64,000 nucleotides of DNA from assembly GCA_023213395.1 (NCBI GenBank), contig CM041465.1, positions 212,791,741-212,855,740 on the forward strand, read 5' to 3'. Shown here piece after piece: positions 48,900-60,848 of the stretch (positions are counted from its first letter, which is position 1; every line of letters starts with the position of its first letter). The position numbers and the translations under genes are program-made. This stretch comes from Cycas panzhihuaensis. Its lineage: Eukaryota > Cycadophyta. The notes beneath the pieces are model-generated. The model searched no databases and was not told the origin of the DNA. It saw nothing but the letters and a program-made list of their open reading frames with translations.

Positions 48900-49190
48900 G
48901 CTATAGGTTCCTAGTGTCTGTAGTCATCGTAGACTAAGAATTACATCTGACCCACCTATGGATAAGGTATGAAATTCATATATTAGGTATATGAGCCAAT
49001 GTAAATTATGAGGTTTTTAATTATTCCTGTATAGTGAAGGGTGTGATGACTAGGTAAGGAGTAGGCAAAGCCTATCATAGGTTTTATGTAAAGATTCAGT
49101 TGTCAAGATATAGATATATTAATAAAATTTATTGATGTTCCATCATCGATCAAAATGATGATTGGGGTTTCTTGAAGTATTCATTTGGCT
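48900..49190 (-). pseudogene. pol: gypsy aspartic protease remnant
   Basis: The minus strand reads PIIILIDDGTSINFIN (around 49139-49160), resembling the active-site loop LIDxGxTHNFI of plant gypsy proteases. The Asp and Gly are retained. Stops follow downstream. Confidence 0.65.
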
Positions 49191-50433
49191 CATAGCGGTT
49201 CAAGATATGAGGTAGAGGTAATGATCGATAAGGAAACTTCAAGCTTAGGATTAGGGGGCAGCTCATCAGTAGAGTGGTCTTGGGATTCATCATTATATTT
49301 ATGCTTAGTCTTAGGGTCATCTTCTAGAGATAAATTAGGATAAATTATAAACACCATCTTCTTGGCTTTACTGATTCTACCATGATTGGAGGTATATTTT
49401 TTGAAGTATTGCATACATAGACCAATTTCCTGATGATGTTGTGACTCTACTAGAGTGATATGAATAAACTTTAAGGATGGTTTCTTGGTCCAGTACTTAA
49501 GATATATAGATGGTAGGTCTTCTAGTCATGGGCATGATCATTAGTAGTTAGTTGGGCATGGTCTTTGGGACCAAGCAATATCTCATTAATAATAAACTTA
49601 TCAGGATCGTTGAAACCAATTAGAGTCTAGTCTAAATGAAGGACATCTTTCTAAGGTAAATTTTACTTCGATTGCTTTAGCCATATTAATTGCATCCTTT
49701 AGAGTAGGAAGGGATACCATATTTAGGCATATTTAGATGAACTCTTTGAGCCTATACACATATGTATATATCTCTATCTATTTATTGAGTTATTGATCAA
49801 CTCGATTGTATAGAGATTGAAACTCTTTTGTATATACTTTAATAAAGGATACTTGTTTCAACTGTGTCAGTTAAATGAAGAAAGAGTACTTCTAGGTATC
49901 TTCATATTACTTGAAAAAATAAGTAGAGAAGTGGGCCCAAGACTAATAAGAAGGGTACTTCCACTTCCACCGTAGGAACCAATGGTGTGCCTTTTTATCT
50001 AAATGGATGGAAGAAAATATAAGTCGTTTATTAACTAATATTGGGTTGAGTATAAAATAATACTCTAATTTATTGATTCAACTTCATACACTATCCTTAT
50101 TGAGGTCTAAATCAATGTGGGTATGTTAATCTTATGATGAAATGGGTGTTACTGATATGGAGGTAGAGTTAGTATTTACTATAGTATGGGCCCAACTAAA
50201 GTGGAGGTGCCTGGTAATTCAACAGAGATGGTGGATATCTACTGCATTATTTAGTTTGTATCAAACTTGGATACAAGACTTAACATGTCTATTTTAACTT
50301 TCTACTATATAATAGCTACTTTATTTTTAACCTCTTGATGCATATTATTTAGCTCTTGCCTAATTTCTTCTTAAAAGTTAGTGACTTAGGTCTCAAGTAC
50401 AAAAATTTTATCACTATTACTTGAAGGAGCCAT
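49191..50433 (-). pseudogene. gag: gypsy gag remnant
   Basis: The start codon at 50433-50431 opens MAPSSNSDKIFVLET, a stop, then a coiled-coil-like, charged N-terminal stretch (EEIRQELNNMHQEVKNKVAI), as in gypsy Gag. The rest is stop-rich. An open frame at 49414-49190 (ISKAKKMVFIIYPNLSLEDD) may be the Gag-protease linker. No clean zinc knuckle was found. Confidence 0.6.
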
Positions 50434-50568
50434 AATGAATAGGGAAAGGGTGTAAAGAGGTTAGAATAGATAGAAAGAAAGGGGAGCATATGAAGTGGGA
50501 AAGATCAAGAGAAAATAAGAAGTAAGAAGTAGGGAGTTACAAGGAAGAGAAAAGAGGCAAATAGAGGA

Positions 50569-50573
50569 ATGTG
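50569..50573. repeat. Target-site duplication ATGTG, left
   Basis: Matches 57202-57206 exactly. Confidence 0.85.
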
Positions 50574-50885
50574 TGAAGGAAAGATGGATCTAGGGAATAA
50601 ATCACTCACATGCATACAATGGTAATAGAGAATGAAAAAGAGATAAAACAAGATATGAGAGCTAAGCTTGGAGATGAGAATGAATAATGACTCCCTCCTT
50701 GAGATTTTGCCTTTTATTAGTGAGGGTGAGCATTAGGGTTAGGAATTTCCTGCCTAATGACATAAACCTAAAATTGCATCTAAATGCACATAAAGTGTAT
50801 TTCATTAAGAGATTAAGATTAATAATATATCCTAAGGTCATATAATTAATCTACACAAATGATCTCAATATATTAACCTCTTTCA
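50574..50885 (-). repeat. 3' LTR of copia element C
   Basis: 312 bp, pairs with 56889-57201. On the minus strand it starts TGAAAGAGGTTAAT right after the G-rich polypurine tract. Confidence 0.93.
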
Positions 50886-51379
50886 ATCCCCCCCTTAATG
50901 GTGGAAGGTCATTTTGAGAAAATCTATTCTATGAGATCTTTATTTGAGCCTCATTATTACATTGAAATTCTAAATGACACTTTTGTAGAAAAACCCTCAT
51001 AGGGAATAAAAACCCATGAACTTTCTAAGAACTATAGCCCCTTTTATAAATCAAAATGGCTAAGGTGGCTCTTTGATGTAGTCTAATAGTCAAGCAACTT
51101 AAATATGTAGCTTAATTTATTGAGTCTCCATATACGGTTTAGTCATCCCCTATGCCCTTTTGGGTTTTCAAAGATTTCAATTTTTTAAAACTAGTACAAC
51201 CCTTATACTTATGTACTCACATGGGATTTTCACAAATAGGATAGAGTAGAGACTTACTCTTATTCTTCCATGCCCACAAGGGGTTTTCACGAAGAGAATA
51301 AAGTATACTAATCTTGTTACCATATTTTTTGATCAGTCAAAGATGGAGGCCCTGAGGCCGAGCTACCTTTAGAACTATT

Positions 51380-51700
51380 CAAACTTCACCTTTTACAGTG
51401 GTTTAGTGAAGATATTGGCCACTTGATCTACTGTGGGGTAGTATTCTAGTTGAATTATGCTATCGTGAATAAGTTCTCTAATTCTATGGACTTTCGTACT
51501 TATGTGTTTGGTATGATCATGAAATATAGGACTTTTTTCCATGTGGATTACTAATTGATTGTCTACACAAAGACCAGTAGGACTTGTTTGGGTGATATTC
51601 AATGTTTCTAATAATTTTCTAAGTCATATCACTTCCTTGCTAGTCTCTAAAGTAGTAATGTATTTAGCTTTGGTAGTCAAATCAACAACTATCTTCTACC
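51380..51700 (-). pseudogene. pol: copia RNase H, element C
   Basis: Open at 51602-51393: TGLCVDNQLVIHMEKSPIFH, then DHTKHISTKVHRIRELI and VDQVANIFTKPL. The catalytic Asp of CDN is kept (VDN); DQVADIF has Asn for Asp. Upstream pieces in other frames contain the usual AEY motif region. Confidence 0.88.
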
Positions 51701-52960
51701 ATCTAGATCTCCATGATATTGGTGATGTTCCAAAAAATATTATATACACAGATGTAGATCTTCCTATATCTTTATCTCTTGCAAAGTCTGAGTCTGTGTA
51801 TGCAAAAAGCTTGAAGTCTAAATTAGGTTCATATAGCGTACTAGATTTATTAGTCATCTTAAGGTATCTCAACGCTCGTACTACTGTCTGCCAATGATTC
51901 TACTTAGGATTTGTCATATAATAAGTAAGAATGCTGACTGAGTATACAATATCTAGCCTTGTATTAGTAGTGTAAATGAGATTACCTACAAGTTTTCTAT
52001 AGAGTACTACATCTGCATCCTTAGTGTCACCTTTATCTAAGAGTTTGGTATTAGAGTCCATAGATAAAATCACTAGTTAAGCATCTTCTAACTAAAACTT
52101 GGTTAGAAGATCGTTGATATATTTTTCTTGGGAGAGGAAATTTTTTTCGTTCTTTTGTATTACTTCAAATCCTTAGTAATATTTCATCAAACTGAGATCA
52201 TATAATTTGAACATTTTACCAAGGTCCTTTTTCATCTAACTTATTACCTATTCACTATTACCCATTACTAGAATGTCATCCATAAAGATTATGAAATAAA
52301 TGACTTTATCCTTTTGGTGCTTGATGAATAATGTTACACCAATATCTTGGTAGTCATAAACCTTGTATCCAAGTTGCCTCATTCTTTCAAATAACTTGGC
52401 AAACTAAGTACGAGGGACTTATTTAAGGTCGTATAAGGACATTTTGAGCCTACAAACCTTATGCTCTTAACCTTTGATCTTATATCCTTCTAGTTGAGCC
52501 ATATAAATTTCTTCTTTAGGATATCCATTGAGAAATATAGTATTAATATCGAGTAGGTGGATTTTTCAACCTTGTTGAGCAACCAAGGCCATAAGAGTTC
52601 TAATTGTAGGCCACTTGGTTGTAGGTGTAAAGACTTCAGTGTAGTTGATGCCTTCCCTTTATGGAAATACTTTAGCTAACAACCTCGCCTTATGTTTTTC
52701 AAGGGTGTCATTTGATCTATATTTGTTTTTGAACACCCATTTATTTTGAACTACCTTTCTACCAAGTGGTAGATCAACGACCTCCTATGTACCATTTTTT
52801 ATAAGAGATGGGTGCTCTTCATTCATGGCATTTCTCTAGACTATATGTTTTATAGCTTCTTGGTATGTTAGAGGCTCTTCATTAAGAGTAAGATACAGTT
52901 CTGCCAGTTTAAGCTCAGTATATAATGATTCCTACATCCTTTCTCTATAGGCACTTTGAG
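51701..52960 (-). pseudogene. pol: copia reverse transcriptase, element C
   Basis: Stop-rich minus-strand frames. The catalytic box at 52274-52288 reads FIIFMDDILVMGN, so the two Asp residues are intact (YVDD changed to FMDD). This is the only RT box in the window that keeps both. The N-terminal RT region KWVFKxK lies at about 52730-52745. Confidence 0.82.
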
Positions 52961-53639
52961 TGCTAGTTTAGCCCACCTCATCTAGTCGTATATTCTTATT
53001 GCATTGGTGGACTTCATGAGATCCTTAAGTTAGGAATGAGGTCCTTATTTTCTTAACTTCTTGGTTCTCATCTTATTCATTAAGATGATCATTTTGTGAG
53101 GAGGATATTAGTGTGCCCAAGGAAGATGGTCCTTCTACCACTATTTTACCTTTATCGACTAAAAGTGGAGAGGATGATTCTTCTATAATGGCTTTGCCTT
53201 TATCAACTCTATTATCTCTAAAGGATGGTGTTGGATGTGCACTCATCGGTTTAGAGACATAACTTGTATTCTCTGAGGCTCTATTATTAGCTTCCAATAT
53301 TTAGAGTTACTTATGTCTATCCTTCTCTCTAAATTTGAGAATTTGAACATCATACTTGATAACATCATTATAATAGTGTGAGGGTATTTTGGAGTCTAGT
53401 ATAAGTAGTCAATCCTCTGTCTCTACAAAAATGACATCTTTACTAATGATGATTTTTCGTTGTGAAGGTATAAAAACGTTATACCCTTTCTTATCCACAG
53501 GGTATCTAACAAAGATACTTTTAAGTTCCCTTGGTTGGAGTTTATTTTGATCTACATCTAGAATGTGGGCATAGCATGTAGAGCCAAAAATTTTGAAGTA
53601 GTGAATAATGGGGGCTTGTCCTAACCACTTTTTAGTAGG

Positions 53640-54110
53640 TGATTATCCTTCCTTTGATGGGCTAATAGCATTGATATAATAAATAACTGTCTAGATGGCT
53701 TCGACCCATAGGTAGGTAGGTATATTTTTGTATACCAACATAGCATGAACCATGTTCATATGCTCAACAACTCTATTTTGCTATGGGGTACTTGCTACTA
53801 TTGTTTGATGCTTGATGCCATTGTCTCAAAGGTAGCTTTAAAACTCATGTGAAGTATATTTTCCACCATTATTAGTTCGAAGACATTTGAGTTGATAACT
53901 AGACTCTTTTTTAGTATGGGCTTTGAATTCTTTGAATACATGGAAGGCTTCATCTTTCTTGTGTAGAAAAGCTACCCATACTTTTCTAGTAAAATCATCA
54001 ATGAAAGATATGTAATATAACTTACCTTTCAATGAAGGAATGGGTATTGGTCTGCACAGATTAGAGTGTACCAATTATAATAGATGCCTTGATTTCCACT
54101 GACTTTTAGA
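53640..54110 (-). pseudogene. pol: copia integrase, element C
   Basis: Open at 54074-53838: [54 protein letters not shown]. In the family these motifs read HSDxCGP and LRTDNGGEY, so both catalytic Asp have become Asn, each a single G-to-A change as expected from cytosine deamination on the other strand. The Glu motif near 53770 reads NRVVEHMN, with Glu kept. Confidence 0.9.
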
Positions 54111-54120
54111 AAAAGGGTTA

Positions 54121-54399
54121 TCAATGAGATTTGGTAATGATACAAGTTTTACATTTAAAAGGCTTAAAGGAGAACTTTGGAAGATTTGGAAGAGTATTAG
54201 AAAGATCTCTAAGTCTATCAATATATACATGGCCCATGCGAACATGCCAAAGAGATTTTGGTGACAACATTAGATTGGTTAAAATGGAATTAAATGAAAA
54301 TTCTTCATCGACACAAGGGCTTTGGGTACAATGGACTTCAGAAGATGGAGAGTCATTCAGTAGAAAGAGTTTACAAGAGAGATGTCCAGTCAAGACCAC
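54121..54399 (-). pseudogene. pol: copia GAG-pre-integrase domain, element C
   Basis: Open for 92 codons; SPKSLWHVRMGHVYIDRLRD and FKPFKCKTCIITKSH carry the H-H-C-C zinc pattern (LWHxRxGH...C..C). Continues toward the integrase core. Confidence 0.9.
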
Positions 54400-54423
54400 T
54401 TGATTAGTTGGAGGGTAAATGAC

Positions 54424-54740
54424 CTAAAGAGTCTGGTTATTTATGGTTACACTCAGATTAAATCCACGAGAGACAAATGTAGATAAGGAGAGTAGGTTTT
54501 GTTTAAGATTGGGTATGTATAAGACATTAAGTAATATAAAATCTTTTAAGCCTGGGAATTTCATGTAAATGTTACCAATTCCTTCAATAGATTGTTGTGA
54601 TTTATCAACCATATAAATAACTCCTTAAATATTTAAGTTAAATGTTTGATATAGAATATGATTGCATGCCATATATTGAGTTTCTCATGTGACTATGATC
54701 CATTGTCCTTCAATTAAAGCCACACTATTTACAATTCGAA
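54424..54740 (-). pseudogene. pol: copia protease, element C, active site lost
   Basis: Upstream the minus strand reads WIIVT, a stop, ETQYMACN where WIIDSGATxHM is expected, so D-S-G is destroyed. From 54612 the frame is open: IEGIGNIYMKFPGLKDFILL and NVLYIPNLKQNLLSLSTFVS, the typical copia protease C-terminal part. Confidence 0.86.
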
Positions 54741-56874
54741 TAGGTCTTGGCATTAGTGAAGGGAATTCACAAGTGATATATCCACATCAAGCTTTAAAGT
54801 ATCTCTTTGGTTGGTCAATGGTATTTGATGCTGAAGATTCCTTAATTCTTTAAAAGTGTGCTTGTATAAAACCTACACCACTAAAGGATTCTTTATAAGT
54901 TTTTTCAACATTATGAGCTCTATGTTTTAGTTGACATTTTTCTTGAATTAAGATGACATGGTGATGATGAAGAAGTAGAAGAGATGATAGAAGTATGTTC
55001 CATTGACACATGTGGTTAGTATACCTCGTACAATAGGGATATAGAAATAAATGCTATGATAAGAAGTAAGCAATGATTAAGTATTTTTCAACAACTATGA
55101 GTATAAGCAATGATACAAGAATAAGGCCTGATGTAGATCTGGCAAAAAGTGGTGATATGTCATGCCACTAACCTCTAATTTATATCTAAATGTAGATAAG
55201 GTTTTGATGCTTAAGGCTTCTAGTATACGATTAGGGCCTTTGCTCATGATACCTACACCTACGCTTGGTGATGAAATCCAAGTCACAGTGGAGCCCAAGT
55301 ACTCTTAGTCCTCAACCAGTTTACTAGTGAGCAGTTATATACCTCTTCCAAAGAGTCAAATGATACATGTGTATCCCACAACTATGATAGATATTAGACT
55401 AAGTTAATTTTAATCTTACATTAAGGTTTTCAGTTTTCTTAGGTGGTTATTAAGATTATCCCTTATTAGAGGCTATAGATATGGATAACCTATCCCTCCA
55501 TCACTATTTCAGTTAAGAATAGACCTACTATAAAATTCACACCTCCCTTAAGGCCCAGACTTTGGCCAACCATGGTCTATTTCAACCAAGGTGAATGTGC
55601 GCACAAGTCAAGAACTAGCGGTATGGATTGTATGGATGAGATTCCTTTTAGGAATAATATAAGTTGTTTCTAAATAACTGAAAATTGAAATAAAAAATTA
55701 CTAAATGTGATTGCTTTGTTGTTGTTGCTACTTTATGTGATGCTTTATGCTATGTATGCAAATAGAAAAAGCATACTAGATTTAGTAGGGGAACCAGATG
55801 TTACTTCTGATCTAAGGTTTCTCTTACTTTAGTACAATGTTTCTAAATATATTTTTAAAAATTTTAATATAGAAGCCATATTAGACTAAAAATTAGATCA
55901 ACTTACTACTAAAATATTGATTTTTCTAAATCTAAATGCATGTAATTTTGCCCTATTTTATGATTTTTTTATAAAATTTATAAATAATGATAAATGAATA
56001 AAATTTTCTAAACATTACAAATATGAAGGCCTAAATGACAAAATTTAAATTTATGTTAGAACAAAAAAGTGTTCAAAATATCATTTTTGATAGATTAGTG
56101 AAGTTAAATTTTTGAAAAGGCATAAAAAAAGTTTTACCCGAGAAAAGCACAAAAGCATAATCTTGGTAGATCCACTATCTTAGAATCTTAACTTCAATAT
56201 GTAAGAAGTTACATATTAACATGTACATCAATTTTTCCTTATTCACCATCTCCAAAATCAGCCAAAAACTGCTTGAAATGCCCTCACAATGTCCTTTGTG
56301 AGGTTAAGTAGGCAAATTCAGCATCTGTGAGAAAACTGCATAGATCTAACTAACCAATGGATGAAATTTTATAAGATTTATCTTAGAATGATCCTAAGAC
56401 ATAAATCTACTAGATCCCTTAAAAAACCTTTTAGAATTTTAGCTTATAATTAAAGGATTTCATTGGAAAAAAGTGCCTTAAGTCACTTATTTATAAATTT
56501 TAACCATTTATCTTAGCCAAAATTCACTGTTGTAGGTTAAATCTAAAGCTACTCTAAAAGACAAAGATGATCCTTTAGTCAAATGACCCTACATGCAAAA
56601 TTTTATTAAAATCTAAGATGGTCAAAATTTTTATGAAATTTTAGACCTTTAATACTTTTGGGACTGTTTCGATAATTGAACGGCTTCAAAAACCTGTATT
56701 CTTTACCTTTAAAATTTTGTACACATAGAGAAAATAGCAACATATAAAGTAATATAATTTTAAGCTCTCAAAATGTTAAAAATAATGAGTGCACTCTTAA
56801 TACTTCACATTAAAGGTGAAGGAGAGGTAAAATGACTCTATGGAAGTGGAATGAAGTGAATAGATCTCCTTCTA
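54741..56874 (-). pseudogene. gag: gag and leader region of copia element C
   Basis: Near 54900-54950 the minus strand reads CQLKHRAHNVEKTYK, a knuckle-like patch with only the first Cys and the His of CCHC kept. Further upstream gag is too decayed to delimit, and the part near the PBS is leader. No clean start codon could be chosen. Confidence 0.5.
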
Positions 56875-56888
56875 GCTTTGATACTACG

Positions 56889-57201
56889 TGAAGGAAGGAT
56901 GGATCTAGGGAATAAATCACTCACATGCACACAATGGAAATGGAGAATAAAAAGGAGATGAAATAAGATATAAGAGCTAAGATTAGAGGTGAGAATGAAT
57001 AATGACTCCCACCTTTGAGATTTTGCCTTTTATTAGTGAGGGTAAGCATTAGGGTTAGGAATTTCTCGCTTAATGACATGAACCTAAAATTACATCTAAA
57101 TGCGCATAAAGTGCATTTTATTAAGAGACTAATGCTAACAATATATCCTAAGGTCACATAATTAATCTATACAAATGACCTTAATATATTAACCTCTTTT
57201 A
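56889..57201 (-). repeat. 5' LTR of copia element C
   Basis: 313 bp; partner 50574-50885. Inside it the minus strand reads GTAGTATCAAAGCTAG (56873-56888), a decayed initiator-Met primer binding site. Confidence 0.93.
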
Positions 57202-57206
57202 ATGTG
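57202..57206. repeat. Target-site duplication ATGTG, right
   Basis: Matches 50569-50573. Confidence 0.85.
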
Positions 57207-58379
57207 GGGTGTCTATAGCATATGGACCTAAAAAATTACATAAATAAGATATCTGACTCAATTGCATGCATGTGAAAAGCTTGTTTAAATGGGGTATATG
57301 AGATGTAAGAGTGAGTTGGAGGTGGTGGGGCCTACTAGTATCCCAGGTATTGAAAAACATAAAACATACTTACACAAACTAACTTAGTGCAAAATGACCA
57401 GTATAATATACTAATCAAAACAAGGTATATGAGTTGTAAGGGTAGGTTTTAGCTAAGAACTTATACTGTGAAGAGTGAATAAGTGGAGTTTTTTTTCCTC
57501 TTTTATTTTTATTTTTATTTATTTATTATTTTAGTAGCAAGTTTGACTGCACTAATAAGTTTTGAAGGTAGTAAGTAAAAATTAGTTATATATTTTTTTA
57601 AATATATTATGGCTTGAGATCTTAATTAGGAAATGGAGCATATAAAGTAGGGTATCCTACCAACCACTAAATAAGGTGTTCTTGGTCTTATAGGCCTACT
57701 AATAAACTTTTGATATAGAAGTTTAGGGTAGGTAGCTTCATGGTACTAACTATTAACGACTATACTACAGGACTTCAGTGACCAGTAGTTTGCCTATTTT
57801 ATGAAAGGTTTAGGACCTATGAGGGTCCTTCTACATACCTGAAGATATGTGGAGGTATACTTTCATAGCCAAGTTCTATTTAGGTCTTGGTTCATAAGTG
57901 TTATCTCTAGTCCTTTATACAAGAGGAAAAAAAGCCATGATGTGCTTAGCTAGAATGATAGATCCCTATGATTTTTAAAGACCCCAAGTGTAGAGTCTCT
58001 ACCTAACTACTTGGGTAGCCACCAAGTAGTGTTATCTACCTAGGAAAGAGAGGTGGGAGGGAGAAAGAGTAGCCATTGAGTAGTGTTATTTACCCTTAGA
58101 CTAATGACCCAATACAAAAAATGAAATAACTAAATTAAACTAAAAAGTAAATGTAATACAAAATAAAGTATTACACATTACATAAGAGAAGAAATTCCTC
58201 TTCCCTTATGACTCTTGAGTTGTGCTATTATATTCCTCAATCTTTGTGGAGAGAGTACTAAGTGAAGGTCTTTCTTTAATTTCTACTTAGGTAGAATACT
58301 TAATCTATTAGGAAAAAAAAAAAATTCTTTTAGCCTAATGAGTAGCTTCTCATAATCTAAGCATGCCTCTAATATCACT
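57207..58379 (-). other. Leader of the gypsy element
   Basis: About 1.2 kb between the copia C insertion and the presumed PBS of the gypsy element. No open frame of note and no domain recognised. A PBS-like site lies at 58365-58377 (minus strand TGATATTAGAGGC). Confidence 0.5.
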
Positions 58380-59036
58380 TGTAATGAACCATTACACTAA
58401 AACCTCGAGGTGTTAGTGAAGACTATCCAAGTGTGTAACATTACCTCCCCCATAAAGCATCGTTATCTTGGAGACCTACCCTTGGTAACCTGCTCCTAGT
58501 AATTTTACATCTCATTAGGCCTCGAGTAAATACTGCTTTGTTAGCATTCTACTAAGTCCATCCCCTTCAAGGTTGTCCCCTTTGAGAATCAAACCTATAA
58601 CCTTGGATTTAATACCACTTGGGACAATTCCTCTTACAAGTACTCCTTGGTATAATAGAAAAATAGTAATTCATAACTACTTTATTTAAACCAATAAAGA
58701 TAAATAAATTATCATAAGAATCTCACAAAGCACAAGAGCACTAATTGATCACTAAATGAAAGTATCCAAGTGTAATTTATTTTTAGAAGTAATATCAAGC
58801 TAACCATCTTTTATAATGCATGACCCTTATATAGATAAAAGAGGATCTTTCCCACACAATCCTATTAGTGGCTTAAGTAGCCTTATATTCTATTGGATAA
58901 CATAGTGGCCTTGCATACCATTGGCTAGCTTATTAGCCTATATACCAAGTTCCATAACTAACCTTATCACTTAAATGCAAGGTAGCTGTCCATGTATTAT
59001 TGCTTTACATAACTTACCAAGATGAGTTATGTAATA
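58380..59036 (-). repeat. 5' LTR of gypsy element (657 bp if the PBS is at 58365)
   Basis: 58625-59036 aligns with the left LTR. The minus strand then continues 245 bp to GGTTCATTACA, AG, TGATATTAGAGGC: a CA end, spacer, and PBS with three differences from TGGTATCAGAGCC. The alternative end at 58625 would have TGGTATTAAATCC (58605-58617) as PBS, also three differences, but no CA end there. I prefer the longer LTR. Confidence 0.68.
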
Positions 59037-60836
59037 GTGACTGTACACTATTAGCTAAATGGATACATGGCAACTTTAAAAATACATTCTAATTTAATTT
59101 AAGTTTTAAAATACTTTATAATTTTTTTTATATCAGGTCAAATTTCATCTCTTCTCTGTAGGTTAACAAATATGAATTCATTAAAATGATTATGAACTTA
59201 TCAAATTTAATGTTTTTTCTGTTCGAATGGCATAGGATATGTAATATAATAATATGGATAGTGGTGATGCCTCATGAAATTTATAGATTTATTTAAATTT
59301 GATCTAAATAGGGCATCTCTCTATAATTGCATTAAATATATGTGGCTACGTTTTTGCATGAGTATAGTAAGATATATTTTGTGGACAACCTTATGGCACT
59401 AACATCTTATCTATGCCCTGCTAAATGGTTTTTCTCAAGTCCAAATAAGAAAATAAACTTGTTATTTCTTTTGATCTATATTTTCTAATGATGCATCATT
59501 AACTTATCTCAAATAACAAATCAAACCCACAATTGATCTTTAATCTCAACACTTCAATCAATAGTTACAATAAACCAATGGACAATGATGTATTTTAATT
59601 TCTATGGGTTTAAACTAGTAGTAGATAACACATAAGTCATGGGTAAGAACTAATGATTTCCATACTTCCATGCTTCTATGGGTGACAAACAACTATTTAT
59701 GTAAATGCAATATCTTCTCAATATATGCATATGGTAGCATACAATAGGGTATCCACTCACTTATAGGCTAAATAGAGATAAATAATATTTGGGTATATAT
59801 ATAGAACAAAATAAAATGGGTTGAAACAACATTAAAATGGGGTTTCGTTCTTACATATGGGCTTTACTATTTTCATATATCATAATACTGGCTTTTCATA
59901 ATCCTGTTATGAATTTATGATCTTTATATATATTTTTATGCTTACATATCTCTTCATCAATTAGAAGTATATCCTCAGTATCAAAAATATCACACACCAT
60001 GTGTAAACCCTTATTTCATTTGATTCTAAAATATATGTGTGTCAACATGCTTATCAATATTGTTTAAATCCTAACTTTACTCATCATACCTTTTTTATCC
60101 TCATTTTATATCAACTGTATAGGCCTGCTACTTATCTTTCATATATTAATTGGTTACTAGCTTTTTTATTTAACTTGCTTTTTATTTCTTTCTAATAGTA
60201 ATATGTGGAATCTCTTGAAAAATCAAAACCTTTTGAAATTCATTATTTTTATTCATCTCTTAATAATAAACTAACGAAAAAGTACCATTGACTAGAGGAA
60301 AATCCACAAGCAAAATACAAATAAAATTTTCTATTATTAGGAAATGGGTAAGAGAGATATCACCATCATTTATTTGATTTTGTTATTACTAATTATGAGA
60401 TTTAGTAATATGATTAGTTTTACAAAATCTCAATCACATTTATAAAGGATCAATTTATATATATGAATTTAGCTGGTGATAATATATTCTCCATCTTCAT
60501 TAATTTTATGAACTTGTTTAAACCTATATGCTTTGAAAATATACATAACATGCTAAATAAATATCCATATAAATTTCCTACCAAAAATGAGATTCCATCT
60601 TCTACTTAAACTCTAAATCTTCATCAACTTGTGCTAAGATCTTAGTCATATGTCTTTGGCATAACTATCTCAAGATGGATTTTACTAACTAAAGAAAATA
60701 GCTCAATACTTATTTAAAATATTGACTCTTTCATAAGCTTTTTAAAATTGCATTATGATACAAATCTTCTATAAGTCTAATCAAATATCACCATGACCTA
60801 CTTTACGTATACTACAAGATCTTTTACAACCTTAAA
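59037..60836 (-). other. Family B internal sequence, 5' part
   Basis: AT-rich, stops in all frames, no domain recognised. 59037-59200 aligns with 5630-5525 of the plus copy. About 59305-59400 resembles 61828-61915 beyond the LTR, supporting two family B units here. Confidence 0.55.
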
Positions 60837-60848
60837 GCTCTAATATCA
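60837..60848 (-). other. PBS-like site of family B
   Basis: The minus strand reads TGATATTAGAGC, two transitions from TGGTATCAGAGC, directly at the LTR end. Confidence 0.68.

Larger units (their letters stand above)
50574..57201 (-). mobile_element. Old complete Ty1/copia element C (6.6 kb), minus strand
   Basis: LTRs 50574-50885 (3', 312 bp) and 56889-57201 (5', 313 bp), TG...CA or TA, about 33 differences (10.6%), mostly transitions. PBS-like site at 56875-56888 and polypurine tract AAGGGGGGGAT at 50886-50896. Exact ATGTG target-site duplication. Gag, protease, integrase, RT and RNase H lie in copia order. It is nested in the leader of the gypsy element. Confidence 0.94.
45636..59036 (-). 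mobile_element. Old Ty3/gypsy element, minus strand, interrupted by copia C
   Basis: LTR homology at 45636-46047 (3') and in 58380-59036 (5'), 412 bp alignable, about 14% different. Between them on the minus strand lie gag (start 50433), protease, RT, RNase H and integrase, in gypsy order (integrase last). Copia C (50574-57201) sits in the leader. Without it the element is about 6.8 kb. A purine tract (AGAGAGGGGACT) precedes the 3' LTR at 46048-46059. No target-site duplication was found. Confidence 0.86.
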
